From: Arctic95D-9 sp037190325
Lineage (GTDB): Bacteria; Verrucomicrobiota; Verrucomicrobiia; Verrucomicrobiales; DEV007
Length of the DNA stretch: 64,000 bases
Reading direction: 5' to 3'
NCBI GenBank assembly: GCA_037190325.1
Contig: JBBCIU010000004.1
Span: 135,456-199,455, forward strand
In this document: positions 26,192 through 35,442 of the stretch, piece after piece
Layout of the letters: the number at the start of each line of letters is the position of its first letter
Position numbering within the stretch: position 1 is the first letter of the stretch
Program-made: the position numbers and the translations under genes
Notes under the pieces: model-generated
Told to the model about the DNA's origin: nothing
The model's database searches: none
The model's input: only the letters and a program-made list of their open reading frames with translations

Positions 26192-26210
26192 GAGGCCCTG
26201 CGCCTCCTCC

Positions 26211-26230
26211 CCCTGCTCCGCTGGGCAGGG
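26211..26230. terminator. Short hairpin between convergent genes
   Basis: CCCTGC (26211-26216) pairs with GCAGGG (26225-26230) over an eight-base loop between the VWA gene and the convergent kinase gene. There is no T-run, so termination is uncertain. Confidence 0.3.
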
Positions 26231-26272
26231 AACAAGTTGGCGAAGGCGATGCGGCGGGGACGGAGAGCCGTC

Positions 26273-27484
26273 CTACCGCCCGCCCTGCCGGATTTCCGAC
26301 CCCTCGAAATAGATCCGGATGCGGTAGGTCGTGTTGGGACGGAACTCGATCTCCCCGGTGTGGACGTTGACCCGTTCGGGAATCTTCGTGAGCTGCTTGT
26401 CCACCACCGCGTGGTAGCCCCGGTCGGAGAAGACGTCGATGAGCATGGCGAGAGCCAGCGGATCGGAGAGCGTCTCGTCCTCGTTGTTGATCACCGCCCG
26501 TCCCGAGATCGCATGGCGCTGGATGATGGGGATGAACTTCGTCTGGATGAGCTCGACGACGCTGGCGAAGAGCTCGCGGTGTTCGCGCGCGTAGCCGTCG
26601 AGACGGCGCACCAGCTCCTGCCGGGCGTGGATCACGATTTCGTGCGCGATGGGAATGTTCCGGACCATCTCGAAGGTCGCGGGCTCCAGCTCCAGCGAGC
26701 TTTGGTATTGCAGCTCCTTCAGGATGTTCTGCTCGACTTCGGCGACGGTCCCCTGGGCGTTGACGAGGTGGTAGAAGAAGACCTCGCGCAGCGATTGCAG
26801 CGCGTCCCAGGTGCTTTCCTTGAAGATGCGGTAGCGGTGCTTCGCCGCCTCGACGTCGACATCGGTGGGGCGCAGCTCCTGCAATTCTCCGACGCCCGAG
26901 GCGAGCACCTCCTCGTTGTGCTTGGCGATCTGGCGGCCTCGGAAAAGCTGCCGCTCCACGCTGGTCTTCTCGTCGACGAACAGGACCATCACGTGGATCG
27001 TGGGACGGCGGAAATGGGCCGCAAGAGGCGTGTCGGCATACTTGCGGTGCAGCGATCCGATCTTCTTCACGAGCCGCTTCATGCACTCGACCTGCACCTT
27101 CGTGCGGGGAAACCCGTCGAGCACCGCCCCGTCGCGGAATTCCGGCTCCAGCATTTTGCGCAGGAGGATGCCCATCACCTCCCGGTCGCCCACGAGCATG
27201 CCTTTGTCCTTCAGCGCCTTGGCCTGGGGACTGTCGAGCAGCGAGCTGACGACGATGGGCGGGCAGGTGAAGCCGCGCGCCTTCATGATGAACCCCGTAT
27301 TCGTCCCCTTGCCCGATCCCGGCGCCCCGCCGAGGAGGATGATCTCCTTGGGAAAACGCAGGTTCTCCACGCCGAATTCGTCGACCAGTCCCTTCCACAC
27401 CGAAGAGAAAATCATCTGGGCGTCTTTGATCTCGACCTCCGCCAGGCTGGCGGCGGCGGTGGAATCGGTATCCGGGGCGTTCAT
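26273..27484 (-). CDS. Nucleoside monophosphate kinase (adenylate kinase-like) with long C-terminal extension
   Basis: A 403-residue protein whose N-terminal half resembles adenylate kinase: P-loop GGAPGSGKGT (52-61) and the NMP-binding/CORE motif DGFPRTKVQVE. Catalytic role would be phosphate transfer between nucleotides. The P-loop is preceded by about 45 residues, and about 190 residues follow the kinase core; the usual adenylate kinase is only 185-220 residues. The tail (around ALAMLIDVFSDRGYHAVVDKQLTKIPERV) is not a domain I know. The ATG at 27484 is the first start before the kinase domain. It is divergent from a DUF1080 gene and convergent with the VWA gene. Confidence 0.8.
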   Translation of the reverse strand: MNAPDTDSTAAASLAEVEIKDAQMIFSSVWKGLVDEFGVENLRFPKEIILLGGAPGSGKGTNTGFIMKARGFTCPPIVVSSLLDSPQAKALKDKGMLVGDREVMGILLRKMLEPEFRDGAVLDGFPRTKVQVECMKRLVKKIGSLHRKYADTPLAAHFRRPTIHVMVLFVDEKTSVERQLFRGRQIAKHNEEVLASGVGELQELRPTDVDVEAAKHRYRIFKESTWDALQSLREVFFYHLVNAQGTVAEVEQNILKELQYQSSLELEPATFEMVRNIPIAHEIVIHARQELVRRLDGYAREHRELFASVVELIQTKFIPIIQRHAISGRAVINNEDETLSDPLALAMLIDVFSDRGYHAVVDKQLTKIPERVNVHTGEIEFRPNTTYRIRIYFEGSEIRQGGR

Positions 27485-27658
27485 GGAGATAGGCTCTCGA
27501 CTGCTTTTCGATATCCTGCAAGCCCCTTTCGACGCCGCGAAACCGTCTGGCCGGAGCGCGGGCGGTGGGGGCACCGCCTCGGGCATCGCACGATCCCGTC
27601 GTGTGGCGGCGAAGAAAGCGATGGCCCGACGATGCGATCTCCTGATACATTGGCCGCC

Positions 27659-28399
27659 ATGAAACGTTCCCTCCTTTTCCCCTGCCTCGTTCTCACCGCC
27701 TGCGTCGCGGCGCAGGCTTCGCCCGATCCGGCGCCCGAAGGCTTCCGCTCCTTGTTCAACGGCAAGGATCTGGCGGGCTGGACCGTGCCCGAAGGCGACA
27801 ACGGGCATTGGAAGGTGCTCGACGGCGTCATCGACTACGACGCCCTGTCCGAGGCCGAGGGCGACAAGAACCTGTGGACGGAGGAGGAATTCGGCGATTT
27901 CGAGCTGCGCATCGACTGGCGCATCAAGGAAACCACGGGCTTCTACGACGTGCCCTACGTCCTGCCCGACGGCAGTACGGTGAAGGGACCCGACGGGAAG
28001 AATCTCACCCATCCCATCCGGAACGCGGATTCCGGCATCTATCTGCGGGGCGAGTCGAAATACCAGCTCAACATCTGGTGCTGGCCGATCGGCTCGGGCG
28101 AGGTCTACGGCATCCGCAACAACGAATCCCTCCCCCAGGAGATCCGTGCGGAGGTGACCCCGAAGCTCAATGCCGACCACCCCGTCGGGCATTGGAACAC
28201 CTTCGTCATCACCATGAAGGGCGACCGCCTCACCGTCGTTCTCAACGGGCACACCATCATCGAGAACGCCCTCCTGCCGGAGGTGCCGGAGAAAGGGCGC
28301 ATCGCCTTGCAGCATCACGGAGGGAAGAAGCCCGACGGCACTTGGTCTCCCGCCTCGAGCCTGGTGCAGTTCCGGAACGTCTTCATCAAGCCGCTCTGA
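27659..28399 (+). CDS. Secreted DUF1080 protein (3-keto-disaccharide hydrolase-like)
   Basis: A 246-residue exported DUF1080/PF06439 protein; MKRSLLFPCLVLTACVAAQA is the signal sequence and could be a lipobox-type signal (LTAC at residues 12-15). The mature domain opens with FRSLFNGKDLAGWTVPEGD, closely matching the protein at 22879, and continues with NADSGIYLRGESKYQLN and HWNTFVITMKGDRLTVVLNG. The two are related but far from identical. The presumed role is hydrolysis of keto-glycosides in the periplasm. It stands alone between divergent and downstream genes. Confidence 0.9.
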   Translation: MKRSLLFPCLVLTACVAAQASPDPAPEGFRSLFNGKDLAGWTVPEGDNGHWKVLDGVIDYDALSEAEGDKNLWTEEEFGDFELRIDWRIKETTGFYDVPYVLPDGSTVKGPDGKNLTHPIRNADSGIYLRGESKYQLNIWCWPIGSGEVYGIRNNESLPQEIRAEVTPKLNADHPVGHWNTFVITMKGDRLTVVLNGHTIIENALLPEVPEKGRIALQHHGGKKPDGTWSPASSLVQFRNVFIKPL

Positions 28400-28505
28400 T
28401 TCCTGGCCCGCTCCCGCCCTTCTTCGAGGCCCTGCGTCTGTCCGCCGCTCCGCGCCTGGCTCCGCCGAGGAAGGAGGGACGGGGCGATCGTGGCCCAACC
28501 GCGAC

Positions 28506-30803
28506 ATGAGACCGGTCCTTGCGCTCCTTCTGCCTCTCGCCTGCGGAATGTCCCTCCGCTCCGAGGACGAGGGAGCGTCGCCCGGCCATTCCAATCATGG
28601 CGAGGTCTTCAACGAAGGGCCTCGCCAAGCCGCCGTTCCCATCGCCGGGACGGGGCGCGTCCATCTCCGCATCTCCACGGAGTCCGAGGAGGCGAGGAAC
28701 TTCTTCGACCAAGGGCTAGGCCAGCTCCATGGCTACTGGTTCTTCGAGGCGGAGCGAAGCTTCCGCCAAGCCGCCGCCCTCGATCCGGGCTGCGCGATGG
28801 CCTACTGGGGCATGGCCATGGCGAACTTCAAGAACGACGTCCGCGGCAGGAAATTCATCGACGAGGCCGTGGCGAGGAGAGACCAGGCCTCCGAGCGCGA
28901 GCAACTCTGGATCGACGGGCTCGCCGCCTATTTCAAGGATCCCAAGGCCGACGCGAGGAAGAGGCTCCGCGACTATGTGCGCTCCCTCGAAAAAATCCTT
29001 TTCGAACATCCCGACGAGATCGAAGCCGAGGCCTTCCTTCTCCACCAGGTTTTCTACAACAGCGGCAAGGATCTCCCCGTTTCCAGCCACTACGCGATGA
29101 ATCTGGTCGCGGAGAAGCTCCTCTCGGCGCATCCCGGCCATCCCGCGAACCATTTCCAGATCCATCTCTGGGACAAGACCGAGCCGGCGCGGGCGCTGAA
29201 GGCCGCGGCCGCCTGCGGCCCCTCCGCCCCGGCCATTGCCCACATGTGGCACATGCCCGGGCACATCTACTCGGGCTTGAAGCGCCATGCCGATGCGGCT
29301 TGGCATCAGGAGGCCTCGGCCCGCGTCGACCATGCCCACATGATCCGCTACCGCATCGTTCCGGACCAGATCCACAACTATGCCCACAACAACGAGTGGC
29401 TCGTCCGCACCTTCGACCATCTCGGCCAGCACCGCCGGGCCGTGGCCCTGGCCCGGAACATGATCTCGCTGCCGCGTCCCGCGAAGTTCAAGAAGGAGAA
29501 CGGCGTGGAGGTTTTCGACCCCGACGGCGGCAGTTGGCAACATGGCCGCCAGCGCCTCCGCGATACGCTCGTCCGCTACGGATCGTGGCGGGAACTGATC
29601 GCCCTCTCCGGTGACGGGAAGGACAAATCGGCGCCTCTCCACCCGGATGGAGCGTCGATCAGCGAGACCGAATTCCATCGCTACGTCGGCCTCGCGAAAT
29701 TCGAGAGCGGCGACCGGGACGGAGGTGCAGCCCATCTCGCCGAGCTGGAGAAACGCCTTGCCGGGAAGAAAGCCGAGCAGGCCAAGGCCGTGGCCGATGC
29801 GGAAAGAAAGGCGACGGAGGCGAAGAAGGACGGCAAGGCCGTCGAGGAAGCGAAGAAGGCCGCGGCGAAGACCTTCGAGAAGGAGGTGAGCGGGCTCGAG
29901 AACCCGGTGAACGAACTGGCCGTCTACGCGGCTCTTTCCGCCGATCCTCCCGACGCCGCGAGAGCTCTCGAGGCGCTCCCGAAACTGAAGGATCTCGCGA
30001 AGTGGCGCCACGCCTTGCTCTGGCAGCGCGCCGGAAACGGAGAGGAGGCGACGAAGCTCGCAGGCGAAGCGGTCGCCGATGGGGAAAACGAGGTCCTCCC
30101 CCTCGTCGCCCAGGTTCGCATCCTTCACGCGAACGGGGAAAAGGAGAAGGCGGAGGCGGCCTTCTCCAAACTGCGCGCCGTCGCCCATTCCGCCGACGCG
30201 GACCTCGCGGTTTTCGCCCCGCTTGTTCCGATCGCCAAGGAGTTCGGACTTCCCGAAGACTGGAGGCTGGCTCCGGCGCTTCCAGGGGATATCGGCGAAC
30301 GGCCCGACCTCGACTCGCTCGGTCCCCTCCACTGGACGCCGCCAGCGGCTCCCGCCGTTTCTCCAACCGATGCCCAAGGCGGAAGCGTGCCCCTCGTCGC
30401 TTCGGATGGCCGGGCTCGAGTCGTGATCTTCTACTTGGGCAAAGGTTGTTCGCACTGCATGGAACAGCTCAACGCCTTCGCTCCCCTGGCGGGGCGTTAT
30501 GCCGAAGCGGGCATCGATCTCGTCGCCGTCAGCACCGACACGCCCGACGGCTTGGAGGAGACCCGCGCGGGCGAGGAGGGGAGCCCTTTTCCTTTCCCCC
30601 TCCTTTCCGATGCCGGGCTTTCCGCCTTCAAGGCGTTCCGGGCCTACGACGACTTCGAGGCGATGCCGCTGCACGGCACTTTCCTGATCGATGGCGGCGG
30701 CCGTATCCGATGGCAGGAGATCGGATACGAGCCCTTTCTGCATCCCGAATGGCTCCTGGAGGAAGGCGTCCGTCTCCTCGCCGTGGAAGAGGCCGGCAAT
30801 TGA
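28506..30803 (+). CDS. Exported TPR protein with C-terminal redoxin (AhpC/TSA-like) domain
   Basis: A 765-residue protein with an N-terminal signal peptide (MRPVLALLLPLACGMSLRSE), a long helical TPR-like region (about 60-560, with conserved FFDQGLGQLHGYWFFEAERSF and MWHMPGHIYSGLKRHADA), a charged Lys/Ala/Glu coiled-coil stretch near 420-460, and a thioredoxin-fold domain (about 620-765). The redox motif is GKGCSHCMEQL; the CxxC is CSHC, and LIDGGGRIRWQE is the usual redoxin end. It probably acts as a thiol-disulfide or peroxide-reducing protein in the periplasm. A fur-family gene starts 49 bases after its stop, probably on the same transcript. Confidence 0.82.
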   Translation: MRPVLALLLPLACGMSLRSEDEGASPGHSNHGEVFNEGPRQAAVPIAGTGRVHLRISTESEEARNFFDQGLGQLHGYWFFEAERSFRQAAALDPGCAMAYWGMAMANFKNDVRGRKFIDEAVARRDQASEREQLWIDGLAAYFKDPKADARKRLRDYVRSLEKILFEHPDEIEAEAFLLHQVFYNSGKDLPVSSHYAMNLVAEKLLSAHPGHPANHFQIHLWDKTEPARALKAAAACGPSAPAIAHMWHMPGHIYSGLKRHADAAWHQEASARVDHAHMIRYRIVPDQIHNYAHNNEWLVRTFDHLGQHRRAVALARNMISLPRPAKFKKENGVEVFDPDGGSWQHGRQRLRDTLVRYGSWRELIALSGDGKDKSAPLHPDGASISETEFHRYVGLAKFESGDRDGGAAHLAELEKRLAGKKAEQAKAVADAERKATEAKKDGKAVEEAKKAAAKTFEKEVSGLENPVNELAVYAALSADPPDAARALEALPKLKDLAKWRHALLWQRAGNGEEATKLAGEAVADGENEVLPLVAQVRILHANGEKEKAEAAFSKLRAVAHSADADLAVFAPLVPIAKEFGLPEDWRLAPALPGDIGERPDLDSLGPLHWTPPAAPAVSPTDAQGGSVPLVASDGRARVVIFYLGKGCSHCMEQLNAFAPLAGRYAEAGIDLVAVSTDTPDGLEETRAGEEGSPFPFPLLSDAGLSAFKAFRAYDDFEAMPLHGTFLIDGGGRIRWQEIGYEPFLHPEWLLEEGVRLLAVEEAGN

Positions 30804-30852
30804 AACGGAGGGGTGGTTGCAGATTGCCGCGGCCCGCGATAGACTGCCCCCG

Positions 30853-31287
30853 ATGAGCGGCGAATCCATCCGGGTCGAGGATCTCTTGAAGCAGTGTGCA
30901 GCCTCGGGCCTTCGCAAGACGGCGGCGTTGGAGGCCTGCCTGCGCGTTCTCGCCTCGGCGGACCAGCCCATGACCCTTCAGCAGATCGCGGCGGACGCCG
31001 CCTTCGGCGTCTCCTGCGACCCGGCCACGATCTATCGGCTCGTCACCCGCCTCGAGGAGCGCCGCATCGTGCGCCGCATCGGCTTCCACAGCCGGGCCGC
31101 TCACTACTGCCTGCGCGAGAGGAGCCACCAGGACTACCTGATCTGCCGCGACTGCGGTACGGTCGAGGTTCTCGACATCGCGTGCCCGGTCGAGCATCTC
31201 GAAAAGCAGATCGCCGAGGAGAGTGGTTTTTCCGACATCGAGCATGAGCTGGAGTTTTTCGGCCGCTGCGCCACTTGCCAGTCCTGA
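30853..31287 (+). CDS. Fur family transcriptional regulator
   Basis: A 144-residue regulator. The ATG at 30853 is used; upstream in-frame sequence overlaps the preceding gene. The winged helix covers about 10-85 (FGVSCDPATIYRLVTRLEERRIV is the recognition region) and the metal-binding/dimer domain has two zinc-type pairs, CRDC and CATC near the C-terminus, and several His residues (HYCLRERSH). The family includes iron (Fur), zinc (Zur), manganese and peroxide (PerR) sensors; the sequence does not settle which. Placement after a redoxin gene makes a PerR-like role possible but this is inference. Confidence 0.88.
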   Translation: MSGESIRVEDLLKQCAASGLRKTAALEACLRVLASADQPMTLQQIAADAAFGVSCDPATIYRLVTRLEERRIVRRIGFHSRAAHYCLRERSHQDYLICRDCGTVEVLDIACPVEHLEKQIAEESGFSDIEHELEFFGRCATCQS

Positions 31288-31310
31288 AGGCGTCGTCGTG
31301 CGCCTTTTCG
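31287..31310 (+). terminator. Weak terminator after the fur-family gene
   Basis: AAGGCG (31287-31292) pairs with CGCCTT (31301-31306), with an eight-base loop and a TTTT run overlapping the stem end. Confidence 0.45.
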
Positions 31311-31370
31311 CAGATTCGATTCTCAAATCTGCCATTTTTCCAGTATTTTCGAATTTTCCCTATTTTAGGA

Positions 31371-31398
31371 TTGAGCCTTGGGTCTGAATCGATATAAT
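31371..31398 (+). promoter_or_regulatory. Sigma-70 type promoter
   Basis: TTGAGC (31371-31376) and a perfect TATAAT (31393-31398) separated by 16 bases, in an AT-rich stretch after the fur-family terminator. Transcription would start near 31405, about 35 bases before the ATG of the small membrane protein at 31440. This is one of the best promoter matches in the window. Confidence 0.65.
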
Positions 31399-31439
31399 TC
31401 GCGCCGTTGCCACGCATTTCTGCGAGGCGAACCGCGCTC

Positions 31440-31847
31440 ATGAAATTTTCCTGGAACCGCCTCGCCCTCATTGTCGGAGCTTTCGTCCTCGCTTTGACCG
31501 CGATCGATGGAATTGCGAAGCTGCAAGGGAGTGTGGCCTCGGATTACGGATTTGGCCAGGGTCCCCTGGTGGCGGCGGACAGCGCGACGGCGCTTCTTCT
31601 CGTCGGTCTTGTCGTCGGCATGGTTCTGGGCATCGCTCTGTTTTTCGGCTACCTCCTGTGGCGTGAGAGGCATTGCGGGGAACAGCAGCCCGACGAGGTT
31701 TCCCTGCTCCTCGAGGAGGTGGCGGAGGAGGAGAGGCGCAGCGCCTTCCATCGCGAGCGCGAAGAGGGCTGGGGCGAGGAGAGGGCCGAGACGCTCGATC
31801 CTTGGGAGCGTCCCTCCGATTGGTGGCGCCACGCGGACGACGATTGA
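31440..31847 (+). CDS. Small two-helix membrane protein, hypothetical
   Basis: A 135-residue protein with two predicted membrane helices (about 6-25 and 50-75) and an acidic, charged cytoplasmic C-terminal tail (LLEEVAEEERRSAFHREREE). I do not recognise the family. The start at 31440 (MKFSWNRLAL) is preferred over an upstream codon because it begins directly before the first helix and fits the promoter at 31371-31398. The gene is convergent with the xerD-like gene, which ends 34 bases away. Confidence 0.65.
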   Translation: MKFSWNRLALIVGAFVLALTAIDGIAKLQGSVASDYGFGQGPLVAADSATALLLVGLVVGMVLGIALFFGYLLWRERHCGEQQPDEVSLLLEEVAEEERRSAFHREREEGWGEERAETLDPWERPSDWWRHADDD

Positions 31848-31880
31848 TCCCGCCTCCGACCGACGCGCGCGCCGCCGAAA

Positions 31881-32774
31881 TCACCCTCTCGGGTGGAAGC
31901 GGCGGTGGATGTCGCGAAGCCGCTTCTGATCGACGTGCGTGTAGATCTGCGTCGTCGCGATGTCGGCGTGTCCAAGCAGTTCCTGGATGACGCGCAGGTC
32001 GGCTCCGTTGCCGAGGAGATGCGTGGCGAAGGAGTGGCGGAGGAGGTGCGGATAGACCGTCGCTTCGATTCCGGCGAGACGGGCCCGTTCCTTCACGATC
32101 TGCCAGACCCGGACGGTGGTCAGTTTTCTCCCGCGGTTGGAAAGGAAGATTTCGCTGCCGCTGTGGCGGCTCACGAGAGCGGGTCTTTCGCCGTCGAGAT
32201 AGGCGGCGATGGCCTCGCGCGCGGCCGTGCCGACGGGAACGAGGCGCGTCTTCGATCCTTTGCCGGTGACCCGTATCGCTCCCTCCTCGAGGAAGAGATT
32301 CTCCAGTCTTGCCCCGGTGAGTTCGGAGACGCGCAGGCCGCTGGCGTAGAGCAGCTCGAGCATGGCCCGGTCGCGCCGGGCGAGGGGGAGGGCATCGTCG
32401 ATGGACTCCAGGAGACGCGCCACGGACGGCTCGTTGAGGGTGTCGGGCAGGTATCGCTCCAGCTTCGGAGGATCGATGGGTTCGGCGGGATCGGTGGCGA
32501 CGAGACCTTTCCCGGCGAGATGGCGGAAGAAGATCTTCAGCGCGATGAGCTGGAGGCGTGCGCTGGAGGCGGCGAGGCGGTCCTTGAGCCGGCGATGGGC
32601 GAGGTAGTCGGTGAGGTGGCGCAGTTCCACGGAGGCGGGATCGGCGAGGCCATGCTCCTTTTCCAGCCACGCGGCGAACGCCTCGAGGGATCGGCGGACC
32701 GAGAGCTGGTAGTTTTCGGAAAGGCCCTTCTCCACCGCGAGATGGCGGATGAAGCGGTCGATCGCGATCTCCAT
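31881..32774 (-). CDS. xerD: Tyrosine recombinase XerC/XerD family
   Basis: A 297-residue tyrosine recombinase, the normal Xer length. The N-terminal core-binding (SAM-like) domain occupies about 1-88 and the catalytic domain about 105-290. All active-site residues are present: Arg148, Lys172, His243, Arg246, His269 and the nucleophile Tyr278 (in IYTHVDQ). Xer proteins resolve chromosome dimers at dif. The C-terminal DIHRRFHPR end resembles XerD. It is the downstream partner of the zinc-ribbon gene (16 bases), so this pair is likely cotranscribed. Only one Xer is in the window, so C versus D cannot be settled by comparison. Confidence 0.92.
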   Translation of the reverse strand: MEIAIDRFIRHLAVEKGLSENYQLSVRRSLEAFAAWLEKEHGLADPASVELRHLTDYLAHRRLKDRLAASSARLQLIALKIFFRHLAGKGLVATDPAEPIDPPKLERYLPDTLNEPSVARLLESIDDALPLARRDRAMLELLYASGLRVSELTGARLENLFLEEGAIRVTGKGSKTRLVPVGTAAREAIAAYLDGERPALVSRHSGSEIFLSNRGRKLTTVRVWQIVKERARLAGIEATVYPHLLRHSFATHLLGNGADLRVIQELLGHADIATTQIYTHVDQKRLRDIHRRFHPRG

Positions 32775-32790
32775 GGCCCTCCTCGCCGCT

Positions 32791-35442
32791 TCAGCGGAAC
32801 CACCCTTCCGTGATCAGCTCCGAGATGACGATGTGCTTCACTCCGTGGGCGAAGGGCTTCTGATCGAGCGTGACGACGACGGCGAGAGGATCGTCGCCGA
32901 GCTTGATGAGCTCGTCGAGCGTCTTCGCGACCTCGGAGTCCTTCTTCACGAAGACGAACTCGGAGAACTCGTTGAGATCGCCGTAGGGCGGGTTCACCTG
33001 GTAGACGTAGTGGTCGCCCAGATCGGTGAAGGCGTCGCGGTCGCTGCCGTAGTAGTCGGAGAACCGCTCGATGATGAGGCGGAACGTGGCGGGGGGCGTC
33101 ATCGTCCCGTCGCGGAAGCGCAGGAAGTGCCGGTCGAAGAACTCGGCGAAGATCTCCCAGTCGACCTTCAGGAGGCCGTTTTCGGTGCGGACGATGAGGG
33201 GGAAGCCTTCTTCCGAGTCGCTGGTCGAGACGATGAAGACCCAGTAGGGGCCGCCGAGAGAGGCGTCGGTCTCGATCTGGTAGAGTTGCAGGGAATAGCG
33301 GCCGAAGCGGTGATAGGGCCACTTCTTGTGGTAGTCCTCGATCGCCGGGCGGAGGCTGTCGCCGTTGTAGGTGTATTTCACGCGCGTCGCCGCATCCGGA
33401 GCCCGGAGGAAGGCGTCGATGACGTCGTGGGTTTTGCCGAGCGTGCTTTTGTCGTCGGGACCGGGAGCGGCGAAGGATTCGGGGGGATTGTAGTTCGGAT
33501 CCGATTTCGCGAGGGGATCCGCCGCTTTGGACGTGGCGGCGTCGGCGGGGAAGGCACCGCCTGGCGTCTCACCCGGCGATGGAGTCGCCGCGGCCGGTGC
33601 GGTTGCCGTTTCGGGTGCAGGCGTTGCGGGAGCCGCTGCCGAGGCGGCCGGCTTCGCGGAACCGGAAAAGTCGTTCGGCGGGAGATCGACCAGGTCCAGT
33701 CCCGGGGCGCCGATGACCGAGGCGCCGCGAGTGCCGTTCACCGCCTGGCTCGCCTTCTCGTCGAAGGACAGGGCCGGGGCGTCGCCGGGCGCGGGTCTCG
33801 CCTCTTCGTCGCGCGAGATCGCGGGCGCGTCGATGACGGCGGGAGGCTCGTCCGCGGAGAGATCGGGGGCATCCGAGGTCTCCGAGGAAGTGGGGATCCG
33901 CGGCATCGAGACGGCGGGCTTCTTCGTCGGAGACGCCTCGGTCTCGGCTTCCTTGGCGTAGTCTTCGGCCGGAAAAAAGCCGCCGCCGAACGAATTGACG
34001 ACCAGGATGATGCCGACGGTCGCGATGATCGCGACGATGACGATCGCCGCGATCATCGCGATGAGGGTGACTTTCGACCCGCTCGGGGAGGGGCCTTCCG
34101 TTTCGGCCAGCATCCGTTCGAACGACTCGTCCTTGCCGCTGGACGAAGGCGCTTCCGCCGTCGCCGGCATGGGCGGCGGCGGGGAGGCGGGTGAGGTCGT
34201 CGTCTCGGCTGGCTGCTGCGCGAAGAGCTTCCCGAAGGAGCCCTCGTGGAGAGGATGAGCGGGAGGGCCGTCGAAGAAATCTTCGTCCGCGGGGGGGCGG
34301 CGAGGAGGCGTGGCGACGACGGGATTCTGCAGGGGCACGGAGGCGGTTTCCGTTTCCGGCCAGCGATCCACCGGGGGGGGAGGCGACGAAGGCGCTTCGA
34401 GGGTTTGCCATTCGGGCAGGTCGAAGGGCTCGAAAGGCTCCTTTTCGGCTTCGCCGAGCGGTTCTTCCGGTGGGGAGGCCGGTTCTTCCGCCAAGGGTTC
34501 CCCCACTTCCAGCTCGTCGAGAGGAATGGGAGCCATTTCCGGCGGCAGGGGAATGGTCGTGAAGCCGGATTCGGAGGCGGGCACCTCGGTCTGGGCCAAG
34601 CCTTCGAAATCTTCCAGGCTCGGCATTTCCTTCTCCGGCTCGGGCGGAGCAGGCGCGTCGCCGACGGTCGGGGAAGGGAGTTCCGCTTTCGTCTGGGGAA
34701 CGGCGGGCAGGAGGAAATCCTCGGGCCGCTCCGCATCGCTCGCGGCTCCCGGCTGGGGCAGGAAGACACGGGTCCGCTGCGGTTCTCCGAGGGAGCGAGG
34801 GGCGAAGTCGGCCTCCTGCCCGGCAAGCGAGACGTCGAGGCGCGGGAGCGATTCTCCGCCCAGGATCGCTCCTTTCGCGAGCGGCAGCTCTTCCGCCGTC
34901 CGGGAGACGTGGATAGGCTGGGTGATCGGGAGCGGAGGCAGCGGCGGGGTTTCCGCAAAGTAGTGCTCCTCGACGAGAATCGGGGAATCCTCTGGAAGGG
35001 GAAGCGGAGGTTCGGAGCGTCCGGTCTCCTCTCCGCTCGGAGAGGCAGCGGGCAATACGGGAGGGGGCGGAGTGAAGAGAGCCGGGTCGGAGGAAGGAGG
35101 AGAAGCGGGATGCTCCGGGGAAGGCGTTCTGGCGGTTGGAGCCGGTGTCGGAGCGGCATCGCTCCGAAAGCGGGTTTCCTGGACAGGGGAGGAGGACGGT
35201 TCCAGAACGGCCGTGGACGTCTGCGAGGCGCGCGTGGGTTCGGACTGCATCCGCGTCGGCGCGGCCGCTGGCATGGCCGACGCACGGCGGGGAGCCGGGG
35301 GATCGGCGACGGCCGTGGTGATGTCCGACGGTGCCGTGATCGTCGATCCACATTTGGGACAAGGCGCGGAGACTCCGGCCAAGTGGGTGGGCACGCGCAA
35401 CTTCGCCTCGCAATGCGGGCAGGTGAATTTGATCTTTTTCAC
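32791..35442 (-). CDS. Zinc-ribbon, low-complexity, single-pass membrane protein
   Basis: An 883-residue protein if it starts at GTG 35442 (VKKIKFTCPHCEAKLRV); an in-frame TTG at 35538 would add 32 residues before the zinc ribbon. The two CxxC pairs (CPHC and CPKC, 17 residues apart) make a small N-terminal zinc ribbon of the MJ0042 type. Then follow some 400 residues of Pro/Ala/Ser/Glu-rich disordered sequence, a transmembrane helix (about 455-485, IAMIAAIVIVAIIATVGI), another disordered segment and a folded C-terminal domain of about 190 residues I do not recognise. The topology suggests a cytosolic zinc ribbon and an exported C-terminus. Its transcript continues into xerD. Confidence 0.75.
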   Translation of the reverse strand: MKKIKFTCPHCEAKLRVPTHLAGVSAPCPKCGSTITAPSDITTAVADPPAPRRASAMPAAAPTRMQSEPTRASQTSTAVLEPSSSPVQETRFRSDAAPTPAPTARTPSPEHPASPPSSDPALFTPPPPVLPAASPSGEETGRSEPPLPLPEDSPILVEEHYFAETPPLPPLPITQPIHVSRTAEELPLAKGAILGGESLPRLDVSLAGQEADFAPRSLGEPQRTRVFLPQPGAASDAERPEDFLLPAVPQTKAELPSPTVGDAPAPPEPEKEMPSLEDFEGLAQTEVPASESGFTTIPLPPEMAPIPLDELEVGEPLAEEPASPPEEPLGEAEKEPFEPFDLPEWQTLEAPSSPPPPVDRWPETETASVPLQNPVVATPPRRPPADEDFFDGPPAHPLHEGSFGKLFAQQPAETTTSPASPPPPMPATAEAPSSSGKDESFERMLAETEGPSPSGSKVTLIAMIAAIVIVAIIATVGIILVVNSFGGGFFPAEDYAKEAETEASPTKKPAVSMPRIPTSSETSDAPDLSADEPPAVIDAPAISRDEEARPAPGDAPALSFDEKASQAVNGTRGASVIGAPGLDLVDLPPNDFSGSAKPAASAAAPATPAPETATAPAAATPSPGETPGGAFPADAATSKAADPLAKSDPNYNPPESFAAPGPDDKSTLGKTHDVIDAFLRAPDAATRVKYTYNGDSLRPAIEDYHKKWPYHRFGRYSLQLYQIETDASLGGPYWVFIVSTSDSEEGFPLIVRTENGLLKVDWEIFAEFFDRHFLRFRDGTMTPPATFRLIIERFSDYYGSDRDAFTDLGDHYVYQVNPPYGDLNEFSEFVFVKKDSEVAKTLDELIKLGDDPLAVVVTLDQKPFAHGVKHIVISELITEGWFR

